The translations under genes and the position numbers were made by a program. DNA of 64,000 nt. Source: Ferrithrix thermotolerans DSM 19514 (lineage in GTDB: Bacteria > Actinomycetota > Acidimicrobiia > Acidimicrobiales > Ilumatobacteraceae). The DNA is taken from the NCBI GenBank assembly GCA_945861025.1, contig CAMASN010000003.1, forward strand, positions 1 through 64,000. The letters run 5' to 3'. Below, piece by piece: positions 33,591 through 41,308 of the stretch (position 1 is the first letter of the stretch; each line of letters starts with the position of its first letter). The notes under the pieces were generated by a model. It made no database searches. It was not told where the DNA came from and was given only the letters and a program-made list of their open reading frames with translations.

Positions 33591-35273
33591 CTAGGTGCGG
33601 CGCTTGCGTAACTGAGCAAGCCATTCTTCGGACTTGCGCAGGCGTCGCTCGAGTTGATCAGTCGTCGCGCTCGGCACCGCAATCACGCTGGCAAGGCGGT
33701 TCATTTCGCCGTTGACTCGGCCGTGGCTCCAGCCCGTGAAATCGACCAGTCGCTTCGCCAGCGCAGCGTTTCGCTCGCGGAGTTCTTCTTTGATCTCAAA
33801 CACGCTGCGTGCGGAATCGGGACCCCACCCAGCGTCGGTTGGGATGTCGGCGAGGTCGAGTTCTAACAGCGGGTCGTCTTCGAAATGTGGCTCGGGTAGC
33901 TCGGGTTCGTCGGCACCAAGCTCGAAGGGAATGGCGATGCCCGATGGAGTCATCGCGTGAATCTGCATGCCCGTAGCAACTGCTGAGAGCACGCTGAACA
34001 ACGACAGTTGCTCGGGCGGGAAGTCTTGGGGCACCTCATCGAACGGCGCGTCCTTTTCGGGATCGCCGGTTTCCATCACCTCGTCACCAACCTCGAAACG
34101 GCGCAGCACGTGGCGGCGTGACTCCATGATCTGGAAGGCGTGCGAACGAAGGCGGGGGTCATCGGGCAGATAGACGAACGCCTTCTGCGATGGCTGCCCG
34201 GTTTGCCAGCGCACGAAACGACCAACGGCTTGGCGGAAGAACAACTCGGTGGACACGGTGCTGGCGTACACGCCGATGCGCAGCCTGGGGATGTCGACGC
34301 CCTCGGACACCATGCGCACCGAGACGAGCCACGGTGCGTCCGATTGGGCGAACGCAGAGATCTTCTTCGATGCGCCGGGGTCGTCGCTGACCACCACATC
34401 GGCCGGAGTGCCGAGACGGGTTCTGATCAATCGAGCGATTGCGTGCGCATGCTCTTGATCCATTGCCATGACCAAGCCGCCTGCGGAGGGCTGCTGATCG
34501 CGGATGTACATCAGGCGTTCGTGTGCCTGCTCGAGTACGTGTGGCAGCCATTCGCCGTCGAGGCTCAGTGCGGCACGCAGCCGTTGGCTCATGCCGTCGC
34601 GATCGAGTTCGTCTTGGAACGAGGCGGACAGCACAGATCCGTCGGGAGCGCTCCACTCCATGTTGCCGTCGATGCGTGGAAAGTAGACCGGCCGCACAAC
34701 GCCGCCGTCGCGCAGCGCATCGCCGTAGCCGTATTCGTAATCGGCGAATGCTTGCCCATCGTCGTAGCGAACGAACGGAATCGAGGCCGTATCGCTGCGG
34801 AAGGGAGTTCCGGACAGACATAAGCGGCGATGTGCGCCGGAGAACGCAAGCCGCACCGAGTCGCCCCATGCGCGCTCGTCGCCAGCATGGTGCAGTTCGT
34901 CAAGGATGACAAACGCATCGTGGGCAACACCCTTCAACACATTTGCGGTGTCGCCGGTGGCCACTTGTTGGAAGGTGGTGACGATGCCGTGCACGTCTTT
35001 GGCAATGCCGCCGCCGGGGGTCCAATCGGGATCGAGCTGCAGCCCGAGACGGTGCGCCGCCAAGCTCCACTGCAACTTCAGGTGGCTGGTGGGGGCAACT
35101 ACTACCACCCGCCGACGCTGCTGCGACAAGGCCCAGCGGGCGCACGCGAGGGCGAAGGTGGTCTTGCCGGCTCCGGGGGTTGCGACCGCCAGAAAGTTCG
35201 GTTCGTCGTCGCTGAGCGCGCTGAACGCATCGAACGCAGCGCGCTGCCAAGGGCGAAGTCGAACTGCTGTCAT
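33591..35273 (-). CDS. DEAD/DEAH-box superfamily 2 helicase
   Basis: A 560-residue SF2 helicase-like ATPase. It starts RLRPWQRAAFDAFSAL, has Walker A ATPGAGKTTFALACARW (31-47), motif Ib-like VVVAPTSHLKLQW, a DEAH-type motif VILDELHHAG, SGTPFRSDT, and in domain 2 VSEGVDIPRLRIGV and VGRFVRWQTGQPSQKAFVYLP (motif VI). The C-terminal ~120 residues carry no recognised domain and include an acidic stretch. Strand and neighbours give no link to DNA repair or phage defence. ATG 35273 begins the conserved domain; a longer frame to 35510 lacks conservation. Confidence 0.85.
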   Translation of the reverse strand: MTAVRLRPWQRAAFDAFSALSDDEPNFLAVATPGAGKTTFALACARWALSQQRRRVVVVAPTSHLKLQWSLAAHRLGLQLDPDWTPGGGIAKDVHGIVTTFQQVATGDTANVLKGVAHDAFVILDELHHAGDERAWGDSVRLAFSGAHRRLCLSGTPFRSDTASIPFVRYDDGQAFADYEYGYGDALRDGGVVRPVYFPRIDGNMEWSAPDGSVLSASFQDELDRDGMSQRLRAALSLDGEWLPHVLEQAHERLMYIRDQQPSAGGLVMAMDQEHAHAIARLIRTRLGTPADVVVSDDPGASKKISAFAQSDAPWLVSVRMVSEGVDIPRLRIGVYASTVSTELFFRQAVGRFVRWQTGQPSQKAFVYLPDDPRLRSHAFQIMESRRHVLRRFEVGDEVMETGDPEKDAPFDEVPQDFPPEQLSLFSVLSAVATGMQIHAMTPSGIAIPFELGADEPELPEPHFEDDPLLELDLADIPTDAGWGPDSARSVFEIKEELRERNAALAKRLVDFTGWSHGRVNGEMNRLASVIAVPSATTDQLERRLRKSEEWLAQLRKRRT

Positions 35274-35510
35274 CGGCGCGGACGGAGGGCTGTCATTGAG
35301 TGTGCGATTCTGTCGGCAATGGCGCACAGATACAACGCAGCAGGGGAGAGCGGTGTGTGTCTGATGACCGATTGACGCCCCTTGGCTAGGGTTGGAGCAG
35401 GGCTGGCCTGCCATTGCCAACCGCGGCGGCACATGCGGCAGGCATGCCGTTGGCGTGGTTCGATCGGCGTAGCCATCACCTGTTGCTGTTTCCAGTTGCC
35501 AGGGCGGCAA

Positions 35511-36155
35511 TCAGCGAGTTGAAGCGCGTCGGATTCGTCGAGGGCTATCGGGGTTTGAGCCTGCGGCCGTAGGCGGCCGACTCACTGCGCGCAGACCGGC
35601 CCATGCCATGTCGCTCACCTGGCGGGCAAGGAGGTCCGGATCGAAATCGGTGCCGTTGTCGACAAGGCGTCGGCTTGCGCCTTCGGCGATACCCACCAAA
35701 GCATGCGCCAAGGTGCGCTGGTGTTCAGGGTCGATGTCGGCAGCGATCAGTGGCTTGATCGACTCGGCAACCTGAGCGGTCACCTTGCGCACTGCGTCGT
35801 TGAATTCGTCGTCGGCCTTGCCGCCTCCGCCGAAGAGCAACAAGAACGCGTCGTGGTCGTGAGCAACCCAACGGAAGTAGGCCTGAAAGCCGAGCTCTGT
35901 TACGTGCTTGCCGCTTGTGGCGCCAGCTGTGGCGGTATAGATGGCGGTCAGCAGACGCTCGCCGACCGCGTCGAGCAGCGCCAGATACAGGTCTCGCTTC
36001 GAGTCGAAGTGCTGGTACACCACTGGCTTGGTCACGCCTGCGGCATCGGCGACGTCGTTCATCGAGGCGCCGTGGTAACCCTGTCGTGCGAAAACCTGCA
36101 GCGCGACCTCGAGCAGTTGCTCGCGGCGGGCAGAAGCGGGAAGACGGATCGACAT
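35511..36155 (-). CDS. TetR-family transcriptional regulator
   Basis: A 214-residue TetR-type repressor. The N-terminal helix-turn-helix (about 10-55) reads REQLLEVALQVFARQGYHGASMNDVADAAGVTKPVVYQHFDSKRD in part, and the C-terminal ligand-binding domain is helical with aromatic and acidic residues (YFRWVAHDHDAFLLLFGGGGKADDEF). No target is obvious: the neighbours are a small membrane protein and an enoyl-CoA hydratase-like gene. ATG 36155 is used; ATG 36167 adds four residues. The basic tail (RRIRRASTR) is unusual. Confidence 0.9.
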   Translation of the reverse strand: MSIRLPASARREQLLEVALQVFARQGYHGASMNDVADAAGVTKPVVYQHFDSKRDLYLALLDAVGERLLTAIYTATAGATSGKHVTELGFQAYFRWVAHDHDAFLLLFGGGGKADDEFNDAVRKVTAQVAESIKPLIAADIDPEHQRTLAHALVGIAEGASRRLVDNGTDFDPDLLARQVSDMAWAGLRAVSRPPTAAGSNPDSPRRIRRASTR

Positions 36156-36219
36156 AGAGGTGACCATAGGGTAATCGTGGCGACACGAAATATGTCGGGC
36201 TACATGCGGCTGCATGCGG

Positions 36220-36498
36220 CTACAGGCCTCGGGCGATGTCGTCTTTCTCGGCGGCCTTCACGGCATAGCCAATGACGATTGCGGGTGCCAGCAACACAGA
36301 GCCAATGACCATGCTCGCCGTGATGATGGTGACCTTGCCTTGCGAGAAGTTGGTGGTGAGTGCCACGAAAAACATCACCATCGCGACTGCGTAGAGCAAA
36401 TAGCCAACGCGTGTGGCGAGGTGATTCCACTTCGCGATCTGAGCGCGACGAGCGCGAATCGGATCGGTTGGAGACGAAGGTTGGCCGGGCGAAGTCAT
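36220..36498 (-). CDS. Small two-helix membrane protein
   Basis: A 92-residue protein with a Pro/Ser-rich N terminus, a KWNHLATRVGYLLYAVAMVMFF helix, a short NFSQG loop and a second helix VTIITASMVIGSVLLAPAIVIGYAV, ending in charged residues (AAEKDDIARGL). The pattern is that of widespread small actinobacterial membrane proteins of unknown function. It is 64 bases upstream of tetR on the same strand and 32 bases from the divergent crotonase gene. Confidence 0.75.
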   Translation of the reverse strand: MTSPGQPSSPTDPIRARRAQIAKWNHLATRVGYLLYAVAMVMFFVALTTNFSQGKVTIITASMVIGSVLLAPAIVIGYAVKAAEKDDIARGL

Positions 36499-36530
36499 AC
36501 AGTTCCCAGCATGGTAGAGCCGAGCGCGCG

Positions 36531-37262
36531 ATGACAGTGCATCTCACATTTCGCGATCGGGTCGCACTGGTCACCCTCGATCGTCCCGAGCGGCGCAATG
36601 CGGTAGACCACGGGACCCTTTTGGCGCTGCGCCAGGCGCAACTCGATGTGCTCGCCGCAAACGCTCGATGTCTCGTGCTCACTGGTGCTCCTCCAGCGTT
36701 TTGTGCGGGTGCCGATCTCAGTGACGTCGAAAATGGCGAGTTCGTGAAAGCGCTCGTGGCAGCACTTCGCGGCTTTACCGAGATGCCCATTCCCACGATT
36801 GCAGCGATCGATGGGCCAGCACTTGGGGCTGGCACACAGCTGGTGATTGCGTGCGACCTTCGTGTCGCAACCGAGCGCAGCGTGTTCGGAATCCCGGCGG
36901 CAAAGCTTGGGCTGGTTGTCGACCATTGGACCATCGAACGTCTGGCTCGCGAACTAGGTTGGTCGATAGCGCGGGCAATGTTGCTGGCAGCGCAGACATA
37001 TCGCTCCGAGCAGTTGCACGCCATTGGTGCCGTGCACCGAATCGGTGGCCTCGACGATGCACTTGGATGGGCAGCCGAGCTGGCTGTGCTTGCTCCGCTC
37101 ACCATCTCAAGCCACAAGCTGGCCCTCGAGCAATCGGCGCCCTTTCCGGCATTCGACGAGCTCTTCGAGCAGGCCCGAGATGCCGCGTGGGCGAGCCATG
37201 ATGCCGAAGAGGGTCGCACGGCATTCTTAGAGAAGCGGCCACCAAACTTTCGTGGCCGATAA
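36531..37262 (+). CDS. Enoyl-CoA hydratase/isomerase-fold protein
   Basis: A 243-residue crotonase-superfamily protein. It has RVALVTLDRPERRNAVDHG (oxyanion-loop side), FCAGADLSDV and AIDGPALGAGTQLVIACDLRVA. In enoyl-CoA hydratases the two catalytic glutamates sit where this protein has Gln (GTQL) and Ala (IPAAKLGL), so ordinary hydratase activity is unlikely. A different acyl-CoA reaction (isomerase, hydrolase) is more probable. ATG 36531 fits the fold start. Confidence 0.83.
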   Translation: MTVHLTFRDRVALVTLDRPERRNAVDHGTLLALRQAQLDVLAANARCLVLTGAPPAFCAGADLSDVENGEFVKALVAALRGFTEMPIPTIAAIDGPALGAGTQLVIACDLRVATERSVFGIPAAKLGLVVDHWTIERLARELGWSIARAMLLAAQTYRSEQLHAIGAVHRIGGLDDALGWAAELAVLAPLTISSHKLALEQSAPFPAFDELFEQARDAAWASHDAEEGRTAFLEKRPPNFRGR

Positions 37263-37292
37263 CGCCCACTACGAGTGCGCTGTGGGGGCTGC

Positions 37293-38543
37293 TTAAATGG
37301 CGGCTGGCAGCAGTCGGTTCACGTTCTCAAAGAAAAAATACGACACCACTAAGAACGGCACAGTTCCGACCGCAAACGCTAGCCACAGCTTGCGCTGACG
37401 CTTCGCGAGGCGGTGCGACGCGATGGCCACGCCCAGCAGCACCAACCCCCACAGGATTACCGGCAGGTAGGCGCCGGAGTCGGCAAACCAGCCTTGGTTG
37501 AATGCGTCGGCTGGCGCAGCGAAGGCGGACGTGTCGTCGGGCGCCGCTGTGGCAACGGGTGCTGCCGAGTTTGTGGGCAGCGTTGACACTGCTCCCGAAA
37601 CCGTGGTTGTAGTGATTGCTGGTTCGCCGGAGAGGCCGTCGGGTGACGAACTGTTGGGTGGGGTCTGGCCGTAGAACAGCTCGGCCTTGCCGACAGGCGA
37701 TGACTTCAGCAGGTCGAGAGTGGCGTGAATCACGAGACGCCGGCTTGAGGTGCCCACCGGCGTGCACGTAATGAGCGTGAGCGTGGCCTTGTTCGGATCT
37801 GAGTCGGTGATGACGTAGTAGTCGTTCTTGCCGACCTCTTCAGAGCCTGTCACCACGTAGACGTAGGTGCCACCCAAGATGGTGGAGACGTTGATGTCGT
37901 CACCGGGCTTGAGCTTGTTGAGGTCGTAGAAGGGCTGCCCATACGTAGTGCGGTGCCCAGCGATGGCCGAGTTGCCCAATTGGCCAGGGAACGGCGTGTT
38001 TGGGAAGTGTCCGACGCCCTTGCGTAAATCGTTGACACCTACGCCCGCAACCACATATTTGGTGAGGTTGATCGCTGGGATCGTGATCGCCGCGACCACC
38101 TCGCCCGCAGTGATGGTATGGGGAAACGGCTGATCGGCCGGGCCAGCAACAGTGGTTGGCGGAGCCGGCACATTGGGGTCGACGACAGCGGTGGTGGTGG
38201 TGCCAACATCTTTGATGGCTGCCGAGAAGGCTTGGCCCAACTGGTCCTGCGAGCGGGCTTCTTGGATGCCGGTGCCCCACAGTTGGTAGCCGACAAAGGC
38301 GAACATCATCAAGCCGGTGGTGATGAGCGCCCGGCCGAGTTGGCCGATGGCCCAGCGCCAGTCGTGCGGATCGGGTGGACGATCCCAGCGACTTGGGCGC
38401 ACTCGGGCGGGCCGTGGCGTATCGCGCGCAGGCGACTTGGTGTCGGCCACCTGCCACTGGCGCGGAGCAGCATCGGTTTGGTAGCGATCGTCGTCACTCA
38501 CAGAGCGCGACGATAGCGGCGTGACGGGCGAAACAAAGGGCAT
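37293..38543 (-). CDS. Class E sortase with two membrane anchors
   Basis: A 416-residue sortase with an N-terminal cytoplasmic region, a membrane helix (about 65-90, LGRALITTGLMMFAFVGYQL), a Pro/Thr linker, and the sortase domain: AITIPAINLTKYVVAGV, the histidine in SAIAGHRTTYGQPF and catalytic Cys in LTLITCTPVGTSSRRLVIHATL. A Ser/Thr/Ala linker and a second membrane segment (about 355-380) plus a third hydrophobic stretch follow, which is unusual. The start is uncertain: ATG 38543 is used; GTG 38501 is possible. It is divergent from ccmA. Confidence 0.85.
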   Translation of the reverse strand: MPFVSPVTPLSSRSVSDDDRYQTDAAPRQWQVADTKSPARDTPRPARVRPSRWDRPPDPHDWRWAIGQLGRALITTGLMMFAFVGYQLWGTGIQEARSQDQLGQAFSAAIKDVGTTTTAVVDPNVPAPPTTVAGPADQPFPHTITAGEVVAAITIPAINLTKYVVAGVGVNDLRKGVGHFPNTPFPGQLGNSAIAGHRTTYGQPFYDLNKLKPGDDINVSTILGGTYVYVVTGSEEVGKNDYYVITDSDPNKATLTLITCTPVGTSSRRLVIHATLDLLKSSPVGKAELFYGQTPPNSSSPDGLSGEPAITTTTVSGAVSTLPTNSAAPVATAAPDDTSAFAAPADAFNQGWFADSGAYLPVILWGLVLLGVAIASHRLAKRQRKLWLAFAVGTVPFLVVSYFFFENVNRLLPAAI

Positions 38544-38589
38544 AGCGCTGGGCGGGCGGGGGTCAACCTCGCTAGCGTGGCGGTGTCCC

Positions 38590-39246
38590 ATGGTTCCTGT
38601 CGTGCACCTTTCCAACGCAGTTGCAGTCCTCGGTCAGTTTCCCGTACTGGCTGGGGTCAACCTCACCGTGAACCGCGGTGAGATTGTGCTGTTGCAGGGC
38701 CCTAACGGCGCCGGCAAAACCTCATTGCTGCGCCTGTGTGCTGGGCTGTTGCCGCTAGCGCGTGGCGAGGCCGTGTTGCTTGGGTGCGATTTGCGCACTC
38801 AACGTGAGGCCGTGCGCAGCCGGGTTGGCTTGCTCGGCCACGCGAATGGCCTGTATGCCGATCTCACCGTTGCCGAAAACGTGCGTTTTTGGGGCGCCAC
38901 GGTTGGGGCAAGCAAGCCCGAGGTGCAGGCGGCGTTGCAACGCATGGGTCTCGCCCAGCGCCTCACCGATGTTGCAGTCAGCCGCTTATCTGCTGGCCAA
39001 AAGCGCCGCACAGCGCTGGCTTGTCTCATTGCCCGCCGCGCCGAGCTGTGGTTGCTTGACGAACCTCACGCTGGCCTCGACGCCTCCGCTCGCGACGAAC
39101 TCGATGCCACCTTGCGCGACGCCGCCGCCGCCGGGGCAACCATCATCGTGGCGAGTCACGAACTCGAGCGCGCTGGCGCACTGGCTACCAGAGTGGTCGA
39201 GGTCGTCGGCGGCCAGATTCGCACGCTAGATGGCGAGGCCGCCTGA
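38590..39246 (+). CDS. ccmA: Heme exporter ATP-binding protein CcmA
   Basis: The ATPase of the CcmABCD complex that powers release of heme-bound CcmE in cytochrome c maturation System I. Walker A GPNGAGKTS (37-45), signature SRLSAGQKRRTALA, Walker B LWLLDEPHAGLDA and switch SHELE are present, and 218 residues is near the usual length. It opens a run of overlapping ccm genes with ccmB starting on its stop. The ATG at 38590 fits the conserved N terminus (VHLSNAVAVLG). Confidence 0.93.
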   Translation: MVPVVHLSNAVAVLGQFPVLAGVNLTVNRGEIVLLQGPNGAGKTSLLRLCAGLLPLARGEAVLLGCDLRTQREAVRSRVGLLGHANGLYADLTVAENVRFWGATVGASKPEVQAALQRMGLAQRLTDVAVSRLSAGQKRRTALACLIARRAELWLLDEPHAGLDASARDELDATLRDAAAAGATIIVASHELERAGALATRVVEVVGGQIRTLDGEAA

Positions 39247-39923
39247 TGTTTCGCATTGCCCGCCTCATCGCCGCTAAAGACCTCCGGGTCGAGATGCGTA
39301 GCCGCGTAGTGACCAATCAGGTGCTGCCGTTTGCCGCCATCGTGATGGTGATGTTTGCCTTTGCGCTCAACAGCGATGCCGTTGTGAGTCGAGTAGCGCC
39401 AGGCCTGGTGTGGCTCGCCACTCTGTTTAGCTTGCTGATTTTGGTGCAGCGGTCGTTCGCTATCGAGAACGCCGATGGTGCCACCGATGCCCTACGCGCA
39501 GCCGGCGTCGACCCGGGCGGAATATTTCTTGGCAAGGCGATGGCGCTCGCGGCGCAGCTTGCAGTGCTTGAGGTGGTGTTGCTGGTCAGCGCGGTGGTGC
39601 TGTACAGCACCGAACTCCGCGTCGGCGGCATCGTGTTGTTACTTGTCACATTCGTTGCCGCGACCGTGGGCCTCGCCCTCGTGGGTACGCTCTATGGAGG
39701 CCTTGCTGGCGGCGTTCGTGGACGGGAGACATTGCTCCCTCTCCTCTTATTGCCGGTGGTGGCGCCGGTGTTGATAGGTGCCACTCGCGCAACAGAATCT
39801 GCGCTTGGGACCGGCGGTGCAACGGTTGCAGAAGGTTGGCCATGGGTTGGCTTGCTCGGTGTGTTTGTTGCGCTGTTCAGCGTCGGCGGCACACTTGCGT
39901 TCGGGCCCCTGATCGAGGAATGA
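39246..39923 (+). CDS. ccmB: Heme exporter permease CcmB
   Basis: A 225-residue membrane protein with about six hydrophobic segments. It begins ARLIAAKDLRVEMRSRVVTNQVLPF, the CcmB N-terminal motif, then FALNSDAVVSRVAPGLVWLATLFS and ATRATESALGTGG. Partner of CcmA and CcmC. Its start overlaps the ccmA stop and it ends three bases before ccmC. Confidence 0.9.
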   Translation: MFRIARLIAAKDLRVEMRSRVVTNQVLPFAAIVMVMFAFALNSDAVVSRVAPGLVWLATLFSLLILVQRSFAIENADGATDALRAAGVDPGGIFLGKAMALAAQLAVLEVVLLVSAVVLYSTELRVGGIVLLLVTFVAATVGLALVGTLYGGLAGGVRGRETLLPLLLLPVVAPVLIGATRATESALGTGGATVAEGWPWVGLLGVFVALFSVGGTLAFGPLIEE

Positions 39924-39926
39924 AGC

Positions 39927-40694
39927 ATGGCTACCACTGACATCGAGACCCCCGCCACAGCGGTCGGCGCACGCGCCGGCACAGGAACCTTGTTCACCCG
40001 TTTCGTTGGGCTCGCCACCATCGTCGGCATGGCCGCGCTTGGTGTGTTTGGGCTGCTGTTGTCGCCTCCCGACGTGCAGCAAAGCGACAGTGTTCGCATT
40101 CTCTATATCCACGTCGGCACGGTGTGGGTCGCGTACGTGGCGTTCGCTTTCACGGCCTTGGCATCGGCGGCATATCTCTGGAAGCGCACCACTTCGCTTG
40201 CTTGGGACCGCTTTGCCGGAGCGAGTGCCGAGATTGGCGTGTTGTTTATGGCACTCACGCTGGTGGCCGGGTCCTTATGGGGCCGGCTCTCGTGGGGCAA
40301 GTTCTGGGTGTGGGATGCGCGGGTTACCAGCACGGCCTTCATGTTCGTGACCTATGTGGGCTACCTCGCGGTGCGCGGACTCGGCGGGAGCCACCATCAG
40401 CGAGCACGTCGAAGCGCGGTTGTGGCTCTGCTGGCAGTGCTCGAAATTCCGCTCGTGCATTTCAGCGTCAAGCTGTGGCGTGGTCTACACCAAGATTCGA
40501 GCGTGGCCGATCGCACCAACGTGAACTTGCACGGGTTGATGCTGTTCTCATTGTTCATCTCGGTGATTGCGTTCACATTGCTCTACGTGTGGCTGCTGAT
40601 GCATCGGCAACGAGTTCTTGCGATGCAAGACGCCATCGATAATACGGGCCTCGATTATGCGCTGCGGCAGCGCCGCGACGAAGGTGATCTCTAA
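39927..40694 (+). CDS. ccmC: Heme transport protein CcmC
   Basis: CcmC positions heme on the outside of the membrane and loads it on CcmE. The 255-residue protein has six hydrophobic segments and the WWD-like heme motif SWGKFWVWDARVTS between two histidine-bearing loops (LYIHVGTVWVAYVAF and VHFSVKLWRGLHQ). The Trp-rich motif and its arrangement identify CcmC rather than CcsA. The N terminus has an extra 30-residue polar stretch. It precedes a tiny ccmD-like gene. Confidence 0.92.
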   Translation: MATTDIETPATAVGARAGTGTLFTRFVGLATIVGMAALGVFGLLLSPPDVQQSDSVRILYIHVGTVWVAYVAFAFTALASAAYLWKRTTSLAWDRFAGASAEIGVLFMALTLVAGSLWGRLSWGKFWVWDARVTSTAFMFVTYVGYLAVRGLGGSHHQRARRSAVVALLAVLEIPLVHFSVKLWRGLHQDSSVADRTNVNLHGLMLFSLFISVIAFTLLYVWLLMHRQRVLAMQDAIDNTGLDYALRQRRDEGDL

Positions 40695-40829
40695 GTGGAA
40701 GACCTCGGCTTCATCCTCGCTACGTACATCGTCACGTTTGGCTCGGTCGCAGCGTTCGCATTCGCGATCGTGCGGCGCGGCCGTCGCCTCGCTGCGCAAC
40801 TGCCAGCCAAGGACAAGCCGTGGACCTGA
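40695..40829 (+). CDS. ccmD: CcmD-like small membrane protein
   Basis: A 44-residue reading frame starting at GTG immediately after the ccmC stop. It has one membrane segment (LGFILATYIVTFGSVAAFAFAIV, about 4-26) and a basic tail (RRGRRLAAQLPAKDKP). Position between ccmC and ccmE, size and topology all fit CcmD, a stabiliser of CcmC-CcmE contacts. Its last ten bases overlap ccmE. The sequence is too short for similarity alone to prove it. Confidence 0.7.
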   Translation: MEDLGFILATYIVTFGSVAAFAFAIVRRGRRLAAQLPAKDKPWT

Positions 40830-41308
40830 CTCCTCGACCGGCCAGTGAAGCGGCGGCTCCCAAGGCACGTAATCGTCGCAAGATGCTGTCGGTTGGTCTG
40901 CTGTTATTCGTGCTGCTCGCAGGCATCTTGGTCGTCAGCAAGTTCCTCACCCAATCGCTCGACTACTACTGCAACGTCGACGAAGTTGGTCAAAAGGATG
41001 GTTGCGAAGCTGGCCGTCGCCTGCGCATCCAAGGCGTTGTCGACAAGGGTTCCATCACCACCGACAACGGCGTTACCTCCTTCAACCTCACCTTCAACAA
41101 GGTCACCGTGCCGGTTGTATATGACTCGGGCGAGCCGGGCGGCTTGTTTCAACAGTGCATCCCGGTTGTCGTGCATGGCGTGATGAAGAGCGGCACGTTC
41201 GAGGGTGACGATGTCGAAGTGAAGCACAGCAACGAATACGACGAGAAGAACAAGAACCGCGTCGCCACGGCCGATGCAGAGGCGGCAGCGTGTTCGCAGT
41301 CGAAGTAG
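40820..41308 (+). CDS. ccmE: Heme chaperone CcmE
   Basis: CcmE is a periplasmic-side, membrane-anchored OB-fold heme chaperone that carries heme covalently. The 162-residue protein has a membrane anchor (about 22-40), then SLDYYCNVDEV, RLRIQGVVDKGSI, and VKHSNEYDE with His136 and Tyr140, the HxxxY heme-binding motif. A start at GTG 40820 gives the standard N terminus; a longer frame is not available. It overlaps ccmD-like by ten bases and ccmF by 19. Confidence 0.92.
   Translation: MDLTPRPASEAAAPKARNRRKMLSVGLLLFVLLAGILVVSKFLTQSLDYYCNVDEVGQKDGCEAGRRLRIQGVVDKGSITTDNGVTSFNLTFNKVTVPVVYDSGEPGGLFQQCIPVVVHGVMKSGTFEGDDVEVKHSNEYDEKNKNRVATADAEAAACSQSK

Noticed and set aside
33591-35510. Longer 639-codon version of the helicase gene starting at 35510
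   Set aside because: The first 79 codons have no conserved features and the ATP-binding domain starts right after ATG 35273.
35274-35510. Possible small gene in the helicase/tetR gap
   Set aside because: Only an 18-codon frame (35317-) without conservation signals; treated as non-coding.
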